A stretch of DNA of 64,000 nt, taken from contig JANTQA010000015.1 in NCBI GenBank assembly GCA_027625915.1, forward strand, positions 9,763,001 to 9,827,000. The letters are read 5' to 3'. Position numbers and translations under genes: made by a program. Position 1 is the stretch's first letter. Every line of letters begins with the position of its first letter. This document shows positions 45,963 to 57,005 of this stretch, piece by piece. A model generated the notes under the pieces. It did no database searches. It saw only the letters and a list, made by a program, of their open reading frames with translations, and had not been told where the DNA came from. Source of the DNA: Anaeramoeba flamelloides (taxonomy: Eukaryota; Metamonada; Anaeramoebidae).

Positions 45963-48656
45963 TTATAGCGAAGCCTGTGACTTTGATTTTTTCCAAAAAT
46001 TTAATTTCTTTTTCCATTTATAGGGAGAATTTTTAGAAGAATGTGATTTTTTTAAAAGTAATTTCTTCTTATTAAAAATATCACAATTAATGAGTAAGGG
46101 TGTATTATTTTTAAATAAAAATAAAAAATTTTTCTTTTTCTCTAATAAAACTAAATTAGGGTCCTCAAGTTGGATATCGTTCTCCAAAGAATCGTGATTA
46201 ATCAGCAAGTCCAAATTTATTATTTTGTCCTTGTTATTATTTTCCAAGTAATTAATATTTATTTTACAATACTTATTATGTATATTATTATTGTTGTAGG
46301 CGTTGTTTTTATTTTCATTGCCGAGATTTTTTTGAATGCCTTTGATTTTTAAATCTAAAAAATAATGAAAACATTGCGTTTGTAAAAATTGCTTATAAAA
46401 TACATATTGATTTGAACTTTTTGATTTCAAAAAAGATTCTTTTACAAAATATATTTTTGATTTTACCGAAGATCTATTTGATACTGTATATTGTTTAAAA
46501 TCAGAAAACAAGAAATTAAAATACCCCTTCATCAATTTTAAGATATTCTTGATTCCAACTGTTTCCTGTGCATTATTTTTATATTTTTGAATGAACTGAT
46601 CATTCTGATAACTTTGATCATTTATATTATTTTTATTTAATTTTGAATTTATATTTTTATTAATATGGGTTTGGTTATTTTTTTTTGTTAACATTTGAAA
46701 TGAATTTATCAAATATTTTTCATAGGGCAGCTGGGCGAGATTTGAATTAGAACGGTTTATTGTAGAATTATTAAAAAAGGTTGTTTTGTTATTTGATAGA
46801 TCAACAAGCAAAAAATCTGAAGTAAAAGTCATATTTTTTGGAAATTCTTTCAGTCCAATAATTATTGGTGTTGGCGAATCTATTAAAGTAATAAATTTTG
46901 AAGAAAGTATTGGGGCCACAGCGCCCTGCCATTCAAAGGGCTTTAATAAAGCGATCATTGAAAAAATGGAAGAAGTAATGTATTTCCATTTTTTGCCACA
47001 GAAAATGATACTTTTTTCTAATAGCATTGCTTGTAAAATGTGAATAATATTTTGGATAGACAACAACGAAAACAAGATCTGAAAGCCATACTCTGCCATT
47101 GGTAAATTTAAATTTTTTGGTAATTGATAATTTATAATTTCAAGATCTTTCCCAATGTATAATTGGAGTTTTGTCTTTGGTCTGCCAACTTTTAATAAAT
47201 TTAGCCTTAATAAGAATTTTATGATTGGGTGTGAAAAATCAATTTCAGGCTGCGGTAGGTTGACTTTTTTAATTATATTCTTCTTTTCCATCTTAATTTT
47301 TTTAGAATTCTTCTTCTTGTTGGTTGTGTTTTTGGTGTTTTTGGTGTTTTTGGTGTTTTTGGTGTTTTTGGTGTTTTTGGTGATGTTGTTGTTTTTATTC
47401 TTATTCATATAATCATTATTCTTCATATTTTTTTGTTTAACTGGTTGGTTTTTAATTTTTTTGGATTGGCTGTGAAATTGTAAATCTTGATCACTTTTCG
47501 ATTTTGATGAGTTTATTGATCTAATTTTTGGATCAACCTCAGAAGTACTTTCCATTTTCTCAAGCTCAAATAAATTTTGATCAGATAATTGATCAAATGA
47601 AATATTGAATACTTTGTTTTTATTGTCTAAATAATTATCACCAAAAAAGATATTGGTGTAATTTTTGGATTTTGTGTCTGTATGAAGATCATGTTTCTTT
47701 TTCGTTTTGTTCTTGTGAGATTTTTTTTTATTTCTTATTTTTGGTCTCACCGAGACAACTGACTTTTTTTCATCCAAGTTTTCAAGTCTTTGATTGCGAA
47801 AACATAATTTGTTTTTTGTTTGATTATCAAATTTTACTGGTATTTTGAAATGTGATTTAATCAATTCCAAGTTATAAAAGGCTAACAGAGAGTATAGTAT
47901 ATCGAAAAACAATTCCGGGTAAGGGAATTGGGAAAGTATTAAGAAGCATTTTGGAGCCAAGATTAATTTGTGCTCTTTTTTTAAAAACTGGTTCAATAAA
48001 TTATGGTCTGTGATTTGAAGACTGTTTTGGATAAAAGAAGGTTGGTACCCCAAGACCGAATTAAATTTTATGCAGTACCCATAATAGCGGGTGTTATCAT
48101 TCTTTAATTGGAAAATAAATTGATCAAGAACATTACCTACATCCATCATGTCTTGAGATCCAAATTCAGGATGATAATTTTCAACAGAAGCGATCTTAAA
48201 TCCGTTCGGAAAGCAAAACGGTAACAAATCATCTGCAGTAGCCACAAATCTTTTTTTTTTGATATTTGGAAATTTCGCTCTTCTTTTTGAAACTCCTTTG
48301 CCTTTACTTTTATTGTTACTTTGGTTGTTGCTGTTGCTGTTGCTTTTGCTTTTACTTTGACTTTTATTTTCACACCCACCTTTGCCTTCCCTGAATTTGC
48401 CAGAATATTCACCCAAGACTTTCTTTTCTTTATTACTTTTTAATTCTTTCATACTTTCGAGATTCAAGTCACAGCTCCTTGTTGTTTTTGTAGACTGAAA
48501 CTCAAATAAAATTTCGCAATCCAGATTGGTATTTATCGGCTTTTTGTTCAGTTTTTTTGGAAATCTTGACCCAAGCAACAATATTCTTTCAAAAAATTCT
48601 GTTTGTACCATAGGTTTTGAGTTTTGATTTTCATCCTTCTTTTTTGATTTGCTCAT
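45963..48656 (-). CDS. DENN-domain protein (Rab GEF-like)
   Basis: A single 897-residue exon. The tripartite DENN module is visible. uDENN: VQTEFFERILLLGS near the start and FCFPNGFKIASV...FIFQLKNDNTRYYGYCIKF at about 147-200. cDENN: ILAPKCFLILSQFPYPELFF at about 230-250 and, after a Lys/Asn/Thr-rich insert of about 200 residues, NIIHILQAMLLEKSIIFCGK and LKPFEWQGAVAPIL at about 540-600. dDENN: YFNFLFSDFKQYTVSNR to YKQFLQTQCFHYFLD, about 710-770. DENN proteins are exchange factors for Rab GTPases in membrane traffic. A nine-base repeat encodes (KNT)n inside the insert. The subclass cannot be assigned. No intron is needed. Confidence 0.88.
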   Translation of the reverse strand: MSKSKKKDENQNSKPMVQTEFFERILLLGSRFPKKLNKKPINTNLDCEILFEFQSTKTTRSCDLNLESMKELKSNKEKKVLGEYSGKFREGKGGCENKSQSKSKSNSNSNNQSNNKSKGKGVSKRRAKFPNIKKKRFVATADDLLPFCFPNGFKIASVENYHPEFGSQDMMDVGNVLDQFIFQLKNDNTRYYGYCIKFNSVLGYQPSFIQNSLQITDHNLLNQFLKKEHKLILAPKCFLILSQFPYPELFFDILYSLLAFYNLELIKSHFKIPVKFDNQTKNKLCFRNQRLENLDEKKSVVSVRPKIRNKKKSHKNKTKKKHDLHTDTKSKNYTNIFFGDNYLDNKNKVFNISFDQLSDQNLFELEKMESTSEVDPKIRSINSSKSKSDQDLQFHSQSKKIKNQPVKQKNMKNNDYMNKNKNNNITKNTKNTKNTKNTKNTKNTTNKKKNSKKIKMEKKNIIKKVNLPQPEIDFSHPIIKFLLRLNLLKVGRPKTKLQLYIGKDLEIINYQLPKNLNLPMAEYGFQILFSLLSIQNIIHILQAMLLEKSIIFCGKKWKYITSSIFSMIALLKPFEWQGAVAPILSSKFITLIDSPTPIIIGLKEFPKNMTFTSDFLLVDLSNNKTTFFNNSTINRSNSNLAQLPYEKYLINSFQMLTKKNNQTHINKNINSKLNKNNINDQSYQNDQFIQKYKNNAQETVGIKNILKLMKGYFNFLFSDFKQYTVSNRSSVKSKIYFVKESFLKSKSSNQYVFYKQFLQTQCFHYFLDLKIKGIQKNLGNENKNNAYNNNNIHNKYCKININYLENNNKDKIINLDLLINHDSLENDIQLEDPNLVLLEKKKNFLFLFKNNTPLLINCDIFNKKKLLLKKSHSSKNSPYKWKKKLNFWKKSKSQASL
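47323..47385 (-). repeat. In-frame 9-bp minisatellite in DENN gene
   Basis: Six or more units of TTTTTGGTG (plus strand) encode Lys-Asn-Thr repeats on the coding strand. Because the unit is a multiple of three, length change would not break the frame. Confidence 0.85.
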
Positions 48657-48879
48657 TTGTCAGAGTTTAGGTTTGAATTATCTCTGAGAGGATTATCTTT
48701 GAGAATGTGTTTGTGATTAGGAAAGATTTGGAAAATTTGTTAAATTGCACAATTAAAAATACTACAGGTCGATAAAGCGAGTTAGTGTTCAAGTATTATT
48801 TTTGAATTTGAAATTGGATAAAACAAAAAAAATAAGATCACAAAAAAACGAAAAGACAAAAAACAAATAAAAAAAATAA

Positions 48880-49890
48880 ATGACATTAAATGATTTGTTG
48901 ACTTTAAATTAATTTTCCAAGTATTTAATGACAACACTTTTGATGTTTGTATACGAAACAATCCTCTTACTACTTTTTTCTCGAAATTGTTTTTCTATGG
49001 ATAAAGGTTTTATTTTTTCTTTTTTGTCATAAATCACCAAAACTCAAGCTTTGTGCTTTCCATTGTCCCTTTTTTTTTTAACGCTATCGTTATCAAATTT
49101 TTTTTTTAAAATGCCTGAAATCACACAAAATCAATATTTTTTTATATTTCATTTTCGAAAGAGAGACGACGTAAAGAACTTTTTGTATTCCCATTTATGA
49201 TATAATGAAGTAAATCTTTTAAAAAAACTTCAATCCTATCATAAATTTTCCAACTTTTTAAAATGCCATAGCTTCAATGTAAAAACTTTATTCTTTGTTG
49301 AAACAAGAGAACAATCCAAAAGAATTCTTAGAAATGTAGGACAAATAATAAATTGAGTTGGCACATTTTGATTTCACATTACTTTACAAAAAAAAACATA
49401 ATTGATCCAATTAATTCAATAATTGTCACATCACACTTTTTCTTTTTTGAAGAGATTGGGATGAATTAGGTGAATTAAAGATCAGAACTCAGAGTTGTTT
49501 TGATGATTGTCAACAAATAACGATGATTACTAAAAAAATAGGAAATTGTCCCTATGAAATGCTTTACGAAGTGTTTGTGTTGAAAATGAAACTTCTCTTT
49601 AAAAACAGTGTATACACTTGAACCAAAATGTTTTGACCAGTATTTCGACTTTTGTAGGTAAAAAAAAAAATATTATCAGAAGTTTTATACCTTACTATCA
49701 AATATTTTGTTAATTCCGTTATGTTATTAGAGGTAAGGTAGAATTGTAATTATATTGTCAACAAAAATCCAGAGCATTTTTTGAATGTCAAATAAATCAG
49801 GAAATTTCCCTTTTTTTCTTATTTTCTTCACAGTATTGTCCTAAAGAATTATTTATGTTTGGAAATATTTTTATTAACATTTAGAATGCA
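48880..49890 (+). pseudogene. Broken coding region, unidentified
   Basis: Reading the plus strand gives successive protein-like pieces. These are FQVFNDNTFDVCIRNNPLTT (about 48910-49000); HFRKRDDVKNFLYSHL, TGA, YNEVNLLKKLQSYHKFSNF, KCHSFNVKTLFFVETREQ (about 49150-49350); DWDELGELKIRTQSCFDDCQ...NCPYEMLYEVFVL (49454-49618); and, one frame over, VYTLEPKCFDQYFDFC before GTAAAA (about 49663). A possible last exon follows TTCTTCACAG at about 49830. Part of the disruption may be introns I cannot place, but the in-frame TGA and the shift at about 49608 suggest decay. The family is not recognised. It diverges from the DENN gene. Confidence 0.35.
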
Positions 49891-50384
49891 ATTGTCAAGC
49901 AATTAATTTTCAAGACTAAAAAAAAAAAAAAGTTCTTACTTTTATAAAATAATAAGTGTTTGAAAAAAAAATGTTATGATCCCAATATCTTCAAACCCCT
50001 AACACTGTGGAGATTTTAATTTAGCTTTATAATGCTAATTGTTTAAATCCTCATGACACAGAAGCAAACTTTTGCCTCGAGAACTAAATTATTAATTATA
50101 GGGTAGTGAAAATAATATCGTTCCTAAAAAAAAATATGGTTAAGATTTTTAATTGCGAATACTGATAAATTCTCAAAAATATCAAAAATTTTTGAGTTCA
50201 ATAACCGTTTTGATAAATCTTTGAACTGTTTCTAATCAAACAGTCCAGTACAAAGAAAATTTTGAAGAACAACTGATTTTACAGAGTTTCTCAACACTTT
50301 ACCACATAAAATGCTTTATTCAAAGCTTGAGCAGCATAATATCAAAAATACAAAAATATAAGTAAAAATTGCCAAACACAAATT

Positions 50385-51676
50385 GAAATTTATCAGTATT
50401 AGTAAAATTGTTGTGTTAAAGCTAAATATTTGTATCAAATCCTTTTATAAATAACCAATTTTTTGATGAACTAAGTAATAAACTCACCTAAAGTTCATTA
50501 AAGTAGTCTTTCTATAGAACACACAAATATTTGTTTGGTAGCTAAAGAAATCAACTTTTTTTGAAAAAAATTGGGGAGTTTTATAGGGGTTTACTAGAGT
50601 TTGGAAAATGAAAATTTTTATTCTGGGTTTTTTGATTGACTGGATGATATTTTGAACAAAGGCAATTTCTTTAGTCATAATTCAAATAAGTTGATGAATT
50701 ATAATTTTAAAAGTTTCTTTCTAAAAAAAAACTTATTTGATTTTAAATAAATGAAATTAGACAAAAATTTCCCTAATATAAACAATTAAAAATCTTTTCC
50801 GGTATTATTTCAATATCCAGGTATTTTTTTCACCACTTTACCACCCAAAGAACTGAAAATTAACAATTAGCCCTTATCATGTATAAAGTTGTCAACAATT
50901 ATGTGTCAAGAATATAAAACTCCTATTTCACAAAATATCCATTCTTATTTTTCGTCTTGTTCCAACACAACACCTTACTCACTACCCAATATTATACATA
51001 CATTAAAATCAATTTTGATAGTAAACCCCTTGAATTTTCAGTAAAATTTTATTTATGAATAGAAATTGATATGAAAATTTTCGGTAATCTTCTCACATTT
51101 TTTTAGAATTTTTCGTTTTTATCAACAATCAATTTATCTCAATTTTTGTAATAAATTTTAAATTATTATTTGTACCAACTTAAAAATATTAGTAAATTTC
51201 CCAATTTTTGAAATTGCAGTATTCAAAAAAATACCTGGATATTGAAATAATCCCTGAAAAGATATTTAATTGCTTATATTAGGGAAATTTTTGTCTAATT
51301 TCATTTATTTAAAATCAAATAAGTTTTTTTTAGGAAACCAACTTTGAAAATTATAATTCAACACTTATTTGAACAACTATTAATCAAATTACATTCGTTC
51401 ATAACTACAATTCAATCAATCAAAAAACAAGATTAACAATTATCATTTTCCAAACTCTAGTAAACCCCTATAAAACACCACATTGTTTTTCAAAATAAGT
51501 TGAATTACTTAGTTTTCAAACTATTAAAAGAATATTCTTATAAACCCCACTTTAATGAACTTTAGGTGAGTTTATCACCTCGTTCATAAAAAAATTGGTT
51601 ATTTATAGATCGATCTGATTCAAATATTTAGCAATTATACAACAATTTTACTAATATTAGCAATTGAAAATTTTGT
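50385..51676. mobile_element. Element with long inverted repeats (about 430-bp arms)
   Basis: The left arm (50385-50835) and right arm (51225-51676) are reverse complements with scattered differences. Matched blocks include ATTAGTAAAATTGTTGT, ATAAATAACCAATTTTTT, ACTCACCTAAAGTTCATTAA, AGGGGTTTACTAGAGTTTGG, TTGATTTTAAATAAATGAAA and AATATCCAGGTATTTTTTT. About 390 bp of unrelated AT-rich sequence lies between. No ORF for a transposase. This is typical of foldback or long-TIR non-autonomous DNA elements. No clear target-site duplication. Confidence 0.65.
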
Positions 51677-53499
51677 CTGGGATTATTTTATCTTCCATTA
51701 TTTTTTTTTTTTTAATACTCAAACATTCCTTTTATGGAATAAAAAATTTTTTTCAAGAGTTTTTTTCTATTTTCGTATAAATGAATTTTCCAATTTGTTC
51801 TCTCAATTTCAGAATTTCCTTTTTAATAATGGAACTTTAAGATAGGAATAACGTATACACTATCTTTTATTGCCTGTTTACTAAATTATTTATACATATA
51901 GCTTCTATAAAAAAGAAACAAGACCTTTAATCTCAAAAACAAGTTTTATCAATTCTATCGAATAATTTTAATAAAAATGTAACATATTTTTTAGATTGAA
52001 AGGCAAAGAGAAGATAAAAACAATTTCTTGTTGTGTTTCTTGGAATTGCAATTCCCAAATTTGTTGTTTGGTTTTACACATAAAATTAGATACAATAATG
52101 TATTAATAGAAGTGGTATTTATAAAATTTAAAATGATTTTAAAATATATGATAATAACCTCTTAACTGTAAAAAAACAATAAACAAATTTTTTTAATACT
52201 AAATTTGAAATAAATATTACTGGAAAATCCTATTTTTCAACATAAATTGCAAAATATCTCAAAAAATAATTTTTGGTCCAAGGTCTTTTATTAACTATAT
52301 AGCGTTTATTAAAGGGTAAGTTATCAAAAAGTGAAAAATTAGCAATTATTTGATTATTTTTTCAAAAATTTTTCTCAAGATAGTGTTGTGAAGAATCCGT
52401 AAAATTTTATTTATTGAAGGAAGGGAATATTTCAAGAATATTGATCAGAATAAAAAAAAAAAAACAGAAGAACACAAATCATTAAAATATCTTAATTATC
52501 AATTAATAAAATCATTAACATGACCAAATAAAAAATTTATCAACCGCCTTTTTTTTTTTTTTTTGCAAATTGTAATAATTGATATTATTCATAGTTTTTA
52601 CTGAACACTTTTAACTCCTCAACTACTACAATTGACCCTTTTTTATGTTTTACATTTATTTTGAAAATCACCGTGGTTTTTTTTTTTTTGAAAATTTAAG
52701 AAATAAAAACTTAGTGCCTTGATTACACTTCCCAAGAATTCACAGGAATCTTAAAAACCCAACAAAAAGATTAATAATAATAAATAAAAATTCCATGATA
52801 TTTGATTGATGATTAGTATTCGACTGTTGTTAGTCTATTGTTAATTTTAAAATCAGGGGTATCCATCCTGGATTTTCAGAATAAAACAGAAAACCCCAAG
52901 AAAACCACTTTTTGTGTATCCAAAATTTTAAAGAATACACCCCAATCTTAGAGTTTCCTCTATCCTTCCAATTTCTCAAAAATAGACAAGTTCTCAAATC
53001 CAGGGCACTTTTTATATGTATTTACATATTTTTTTATAATTTTTAGTATTTTTTATTTTCAATTATAAAAAAAAAAATTAAATAAATTACCTTGTATATA
53101 CCAAATTAGAACCAATTACAAATTGAAATTTTAACACTTGTTTATAAATTAAAATATTCAAAAAATAAATAATTCCCAATACTTATAAATCAAGAATAAG
53201 TAAAATTTTTGGAGACGAGCAAAACAAAAAAATACATTTTTAAATTTGTTTAAATTCTAATAGGAGAATTGATCGATCAAATGGTTAGATACTACCAACT
53301 ACTTTTATTTGAGTTCTTCTATTTGGAACAACTTGACTTTAACATAATATCAATCATTCAATATAAATTATTTGATTTAACTTAACCTATTGCGTAATTC
53401 AAAAAAGTAAATGAAAATACAAACTAAAAAACAAAAAAATGATTAAAAATTTTTCAAAAATGAAAATTGTTTCAAATTAGAATGAAAATGGACATCTTG
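51677..53499. other. Intergenic
   Basis: No gene seen. 52850-52965 holds a fragment of the foldback repeat (ATAAAACAGAAAACCCCAAG, then AAAACCACTTTTTG). The rest is A/T-rich. Confidence 0.5.
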
Positions 53500-54733
53500 T
53501 TAAGGGACTAGTAAACTAAAAAAAATCTTCAAGTAAATTGACTAACAAATTAAAAAAATTTTACCGTATCTTGAAATTGAAAAACAAAGTAAAAATCTGA
53601 TTACTACAATACATGGCTTACTCTTAATACTATTTTCAGAAATGAATTATTGTTTTTAAAAGACTGGCCCATTTTTTTACATTTTTGAAAAGTTTAAAAT
53701 CCAACATATTTCCAAATAATTTAAAAAAAATTATTTTCTTTGAAAGAAGATTGAAATCTGATTGTCTGTAAAGGAAATGTACAAAAATACACCACAAAAA
53801 TGAAACCACTAAGTTCTAAAATAACAAAGTTTAAAAAATCTACTTAATCTCAAAAAAAAAACACAATAATTATTTTAAACTTGTAAAAAAATATAATTTT
53901 TTGATTCAAAGAACAGACCAAATCTATTTTTTCTAGGGATTGAATAAAAAAATAAGAGAAAAAGAACCAAATAATCGAATTAAAAATATTCCGCCCGAAA
54001 AACTTTTTTAAAACCAGGAAAATTCAACTTATTATATCAAGAAATACTTTTTCATTTGATTATTTATAATTATTAATTATAAACCCAATCTTAATTATTT
54101 CAGTAAGTCATTAACAACCCAATGTTTAAATTTATCAAATAGGTTTTACATTTATTTCTCAATTTTTTCAAGATTTTGCAACAAATAAAACAATCCAAAT
54201 GCATATTTCTAATAATAATAAAAAAAATAATAGATATTATCAAATACCTGATTTTAATACAAACCGTTCCTTGTTTATACTCTTGATATTTATAAAAGTA
54301 TATTGACAAGTCTTTTAAATTTCAAGAAATTTCCTAAATATTTCTGAATAAAATAAATGTTCAAATTTTTTAGATCTTCAATGTGTACAATATTTGATTT
54401 ATTTTTCATGTATTTTTAAAATAATATTAAAGACACAACGTTACTTGCTCATAACGACTCTCAGAAATTACTAAAAGTGATATTTCTTCAAAATTAAATT
54501 TTTTTGCAAATTTTTCTTTTTCTAATTTGATCCAAAAAATACCCAACAAAAAAGGATCTGGATCTTTTGACTTGAAAATTTTCATTGTAAAAAATGAAAT
54601 CTTTTAAAAAGGATTATTCATTTCTCTAAAGTTGACAAACGAAGTTTCTTATTGGGCTTAATTGTATCCTTATGCAAATAATTACTCTATTACCTTTGGG
54701 AAAAAAAATAAATAAGAGTTACTAGTCCCTTAA
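53500..54733. mobile_element. TTAA-flanked non-autonomous DNA element, copy 2
   Basis: Left end TTAAGGGACTAGTAAACT; right end, read on the minus strand, TTAAGGGACTAGTAACTCT. This is an 18-bp near-perfect TIR including the TTAA. The 1234-bp interior is AT-rich and has no recognisable transposase. The termini match 4775-5715, but the interiors do not obviously align, as expected for non-autonomous derivatives sharing only ends. Confidence 0.65.
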
Positions 54734-55048
54734 GATTCTGTTAACAGCCTTGACTATGTATAAAATTTTAAATTTTAGTTTAATCTGTCATTAAAATTTC
54801 AGGATTTTTAAAATTAGATATTAAAGAGAGACACTTAATTTTGATCAGTGACACATTACATATTTGATAAAGTTTTTATTTGGTAATTTAAATATTAAAA
54901 AAAATTAAAAAAAAAAAAAAAACAGTAAAATAATAATTTTTTATAATGTAAAGAACAATAAATTTGAAGAATAATTTAATAATTGGTTATCTAATTTTTG
55001 TGATGTGATTTTTTGTAAAACAAAATTTTGATTAAAAAAAAAAATTTA
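54734..55048. other. 3' flank of NAA15
   Basis: About 315 bp of A/T-rich DNA downstream of the NAA15 stop. Nothing recognised. Confidence 0.5.
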
Positions 55049-56191
55049 TTAATTTTCTTCTTTTTTAATTTCCTTTTCCACCTTTTCTTCGTTCTCCTTT
55101 TCTTCCTTTTCTTTTTGTTGTTGTTGTCTTTTCTTTTTTTCCTCCTCTTCTTTTTCCAATTTTTTTTGTTTTCTAACTTGGATAATTTGAGGGTTAAAAA
55201 TTGTAGAATATTTAAATTTGGCACTATATTTTTCACGGTATTGATTAGCAATCGTTTCATCAATTTTTTGTAATTTTAAGAAAACATTTGTACAAGTATT
55301 AATTAGTCTTTTATTTTCATATGTCAGATCATCAACTTCCATCATGATTTCAATAGCCTTGTCTTTATCTTCTTCGAGTAATAACATCACTTCAGCAGCA
55401 GTAACTCGATGTTCGATAATTGAAATATTTTTTTGTAAAAATTGTTGATTATATTCAGATAACGAATTGATTTCAAGCCTTTTTTTTAAATTATTGACCT
55501 TATCTGTCATTTTTTTGTTATTTTCAACTTTTAAGAAAAATTCCATTAATAATTTATGGAATTGGAAATCATTGGAATTGAATTCTAAAATTTTATTGAT
55601 CGAATTTAATGCATTTTCAAAATTTCCCATTTTTGTATAAACTTTCAATGCCAATAAATGTGTTTCGATATAATCAGGGGCTTGCTTTTCTAAAATTTCA
55701 ATAATTTTAACTGCTTCTTTAAGGGGGTTTTCTTTTGCAATCAATTTCTTTCCTACTAAATCATCGTCTTCCCGTAATTTTTTTTCATCATCATCTAATT
55801 TTGGGTTTGACAATTCTTTGTCTAATTTAATTTGCAAATCTTTTTCTTCAATTTCACATTGCTTGATTAACTCTTTTCTAAATTCTTTTCCTTTATCATG
55901 AAGATTTAAATATATTTCAAGTGCCCCTCTTGCTCCAACCCAAAAGAATTGATGTGTGAAAACTTGATCAGTAAATTTGATTAATTTTGCTAATGTTCGA
56001 AGATTACCTTCCCTTAAACAGAATGAATGATAATTAAATTGATTATCAAAATATGCATGGAAATTATTTATTGTTTGGTTAAACATTTTTAATGCCTTGG
56101 GGTAGTCTTCTTTTCGAAGATACGATGATCCAACTTCATTAGTCATCCACGATACCTCGAAATATCTCCAATTTGGAAAATTATGAAGATC
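55049..56191 (-). CDS. NAA15: NAA15 (NatA auxiliary subunit), last visible exon
   Basis: The exon starts after ATATAG (56192-56193) in phase 0 with DLHNFPNWRYFEVSWMTNEV, aligning with the segment of NAA15 that follows ..CSKFTREG in animal proteins. TPR-like helices follow (SYLRKEDYPKALKMFNQTI, FDNQFNYHSFCLREGNLRTL, ALEIYLNLHDKGKEFRKEL, ETHLLALKVYTKMGNFENAL). The protein ends in a Lys/Glu/Gln-rich tail at TAA. Known role: NAA15 forms a TPR superhelix that wraps the catalytic subunit NAA10 and docks NatA on the ribosome exit tunnel. The exon carries 380 residues. Confidence 0.9.
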   Translation of the reverse strand, partial: DLHNFPNWRYFEVSWMTNEVGSSYLRKEDYPKALKMFNQTINNFHAYFDNQFNYHSFCLREGNLRTLAKLIKFTDQVFTHQFFWVGARGALEIYLNLHDKGKEFRKELIKQCEIEEKDLQIKLDKELSNPKLDDDEKKLREDDDLVGKKLIAKENPLKEAVKIIEILEKQAPDYIETHLLALKVYTKMGNFENALNSINKILEFNSNDFQFHKLLMEFFLKVENNKKMTDKVNNLKKRLEINSLSEYNQQFLQKNISIIEHRVTAAEVMLLLEEDKDKAIEIMMEVDDLTYENKRLINTCTNVFLKLQKIDETIANQYREKYSAKFKYSTIFNPQIIQVRKQKKLEKEEEEKKKRQQQQKEKEEKENEEKVEKEIKKEEN

Positions 56192-56399
56192 CTATATTTA
56201 AAGAATTTTTTTTTTAAAATTTTTGATCAGTTAGGTATTTTTTCAATTAGAAAATTTAATATTTTGTAATATATTTTTATATTTAAGTGTATATTTATTT
56301 TTATTTAGTGAATATTCTTCAGGCTTGAATTTTTTTTTCAAAAAAAGTTCAATTTTTTTTTTTTTATTGATGAGAAAGTGTAAATTACACTCTAGTTGC

Positions 56400-57005
56400 T
56401 CATAGACTTAAATTCTCTTTCAGAAATTTAAGAATAAAATCATAGATTTCACGATTATTATTTGATGAAAATAGTCTCAAATTGTCACAGTTTAAAATTA
56501 TTTCATCAAGATTTAATTCCTTTAATTTGTTATAAAATATTAATCTATCTTTTTTATAGGAAGGATAGACCCATAAATAATGATCAATATTTTCTATAAT
56601 GTCCTTCTGCTGATATTTTAAACATAAAGGACAAAATTTATTTGAGTTTTTTTTTATTACGTAGTAATATCTATTTAAGCAGTTCGTAAACGAACTAAAT
56701 TTTAACAATATTGAACTTGAAGGATTACCTAAATATTTTTGGCTTTTTATTATATTAAGATATTCTTGTACCTTCCAAATGGTAGAATTTAGTAACTCAT
56801 TGTATTTATATTTATAAATTTCTTTTTGAAGAATCTTTAGGTTTTTTGAATTTCAATTAATTTTATTGTTGATTCTTTGGTTGAATTTTATTAATTTTTC
56901 TAAATTTGGCAGAGATAATTCTTTTAATTTGTTTTTGAATTTAAATTTCTTTTTATTGACTGAAATTACCAAATTTCCCTTTTTAATTTTGTTTGTGCTC
57001 CTCAT
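56400..57005 (-). pseudogene. Internally deleted LINE ORF (C-terminal zinc-knuckle retained)
   Basis: ATG at 57005 (MRSTNKIKKGN...) to TGA at 56400, 202 codons, with one in-frame TGA at codon 51. The C-terminal half (LNRYYYVIKKNSNKFCPLCL, IIENIDHYLWVYPSYKKDR) matches the zinc-knuckle tail of LINE reverse transcriptases (CPxC...E.I.H.L..C.....R), with Val in place of the last Cys. The fingers/palm region of the RT, including its catalytic motif, is absent, so most of the ORF has been deleted. An A-run at about 56355-56372 may be the 3' tail. It lies in the same orientation as the host gene. Confidence 0.6.

Noticed and set aside
46170-47412. Plus-strand ORFs inside the DENN gene
   Set aside because: Antisense shadows of a clearly recognisable DENN protein; one is only the VFLVFL reading of the 9-bp repeat.
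55028-55273. Plus-strand Phe/Leu-rich ORF and minus-strand Lys-rich ORF in other frames
   Set aside because: Both overlap the Glu/Lys-rich tail of NAA15 and are shadows of it.
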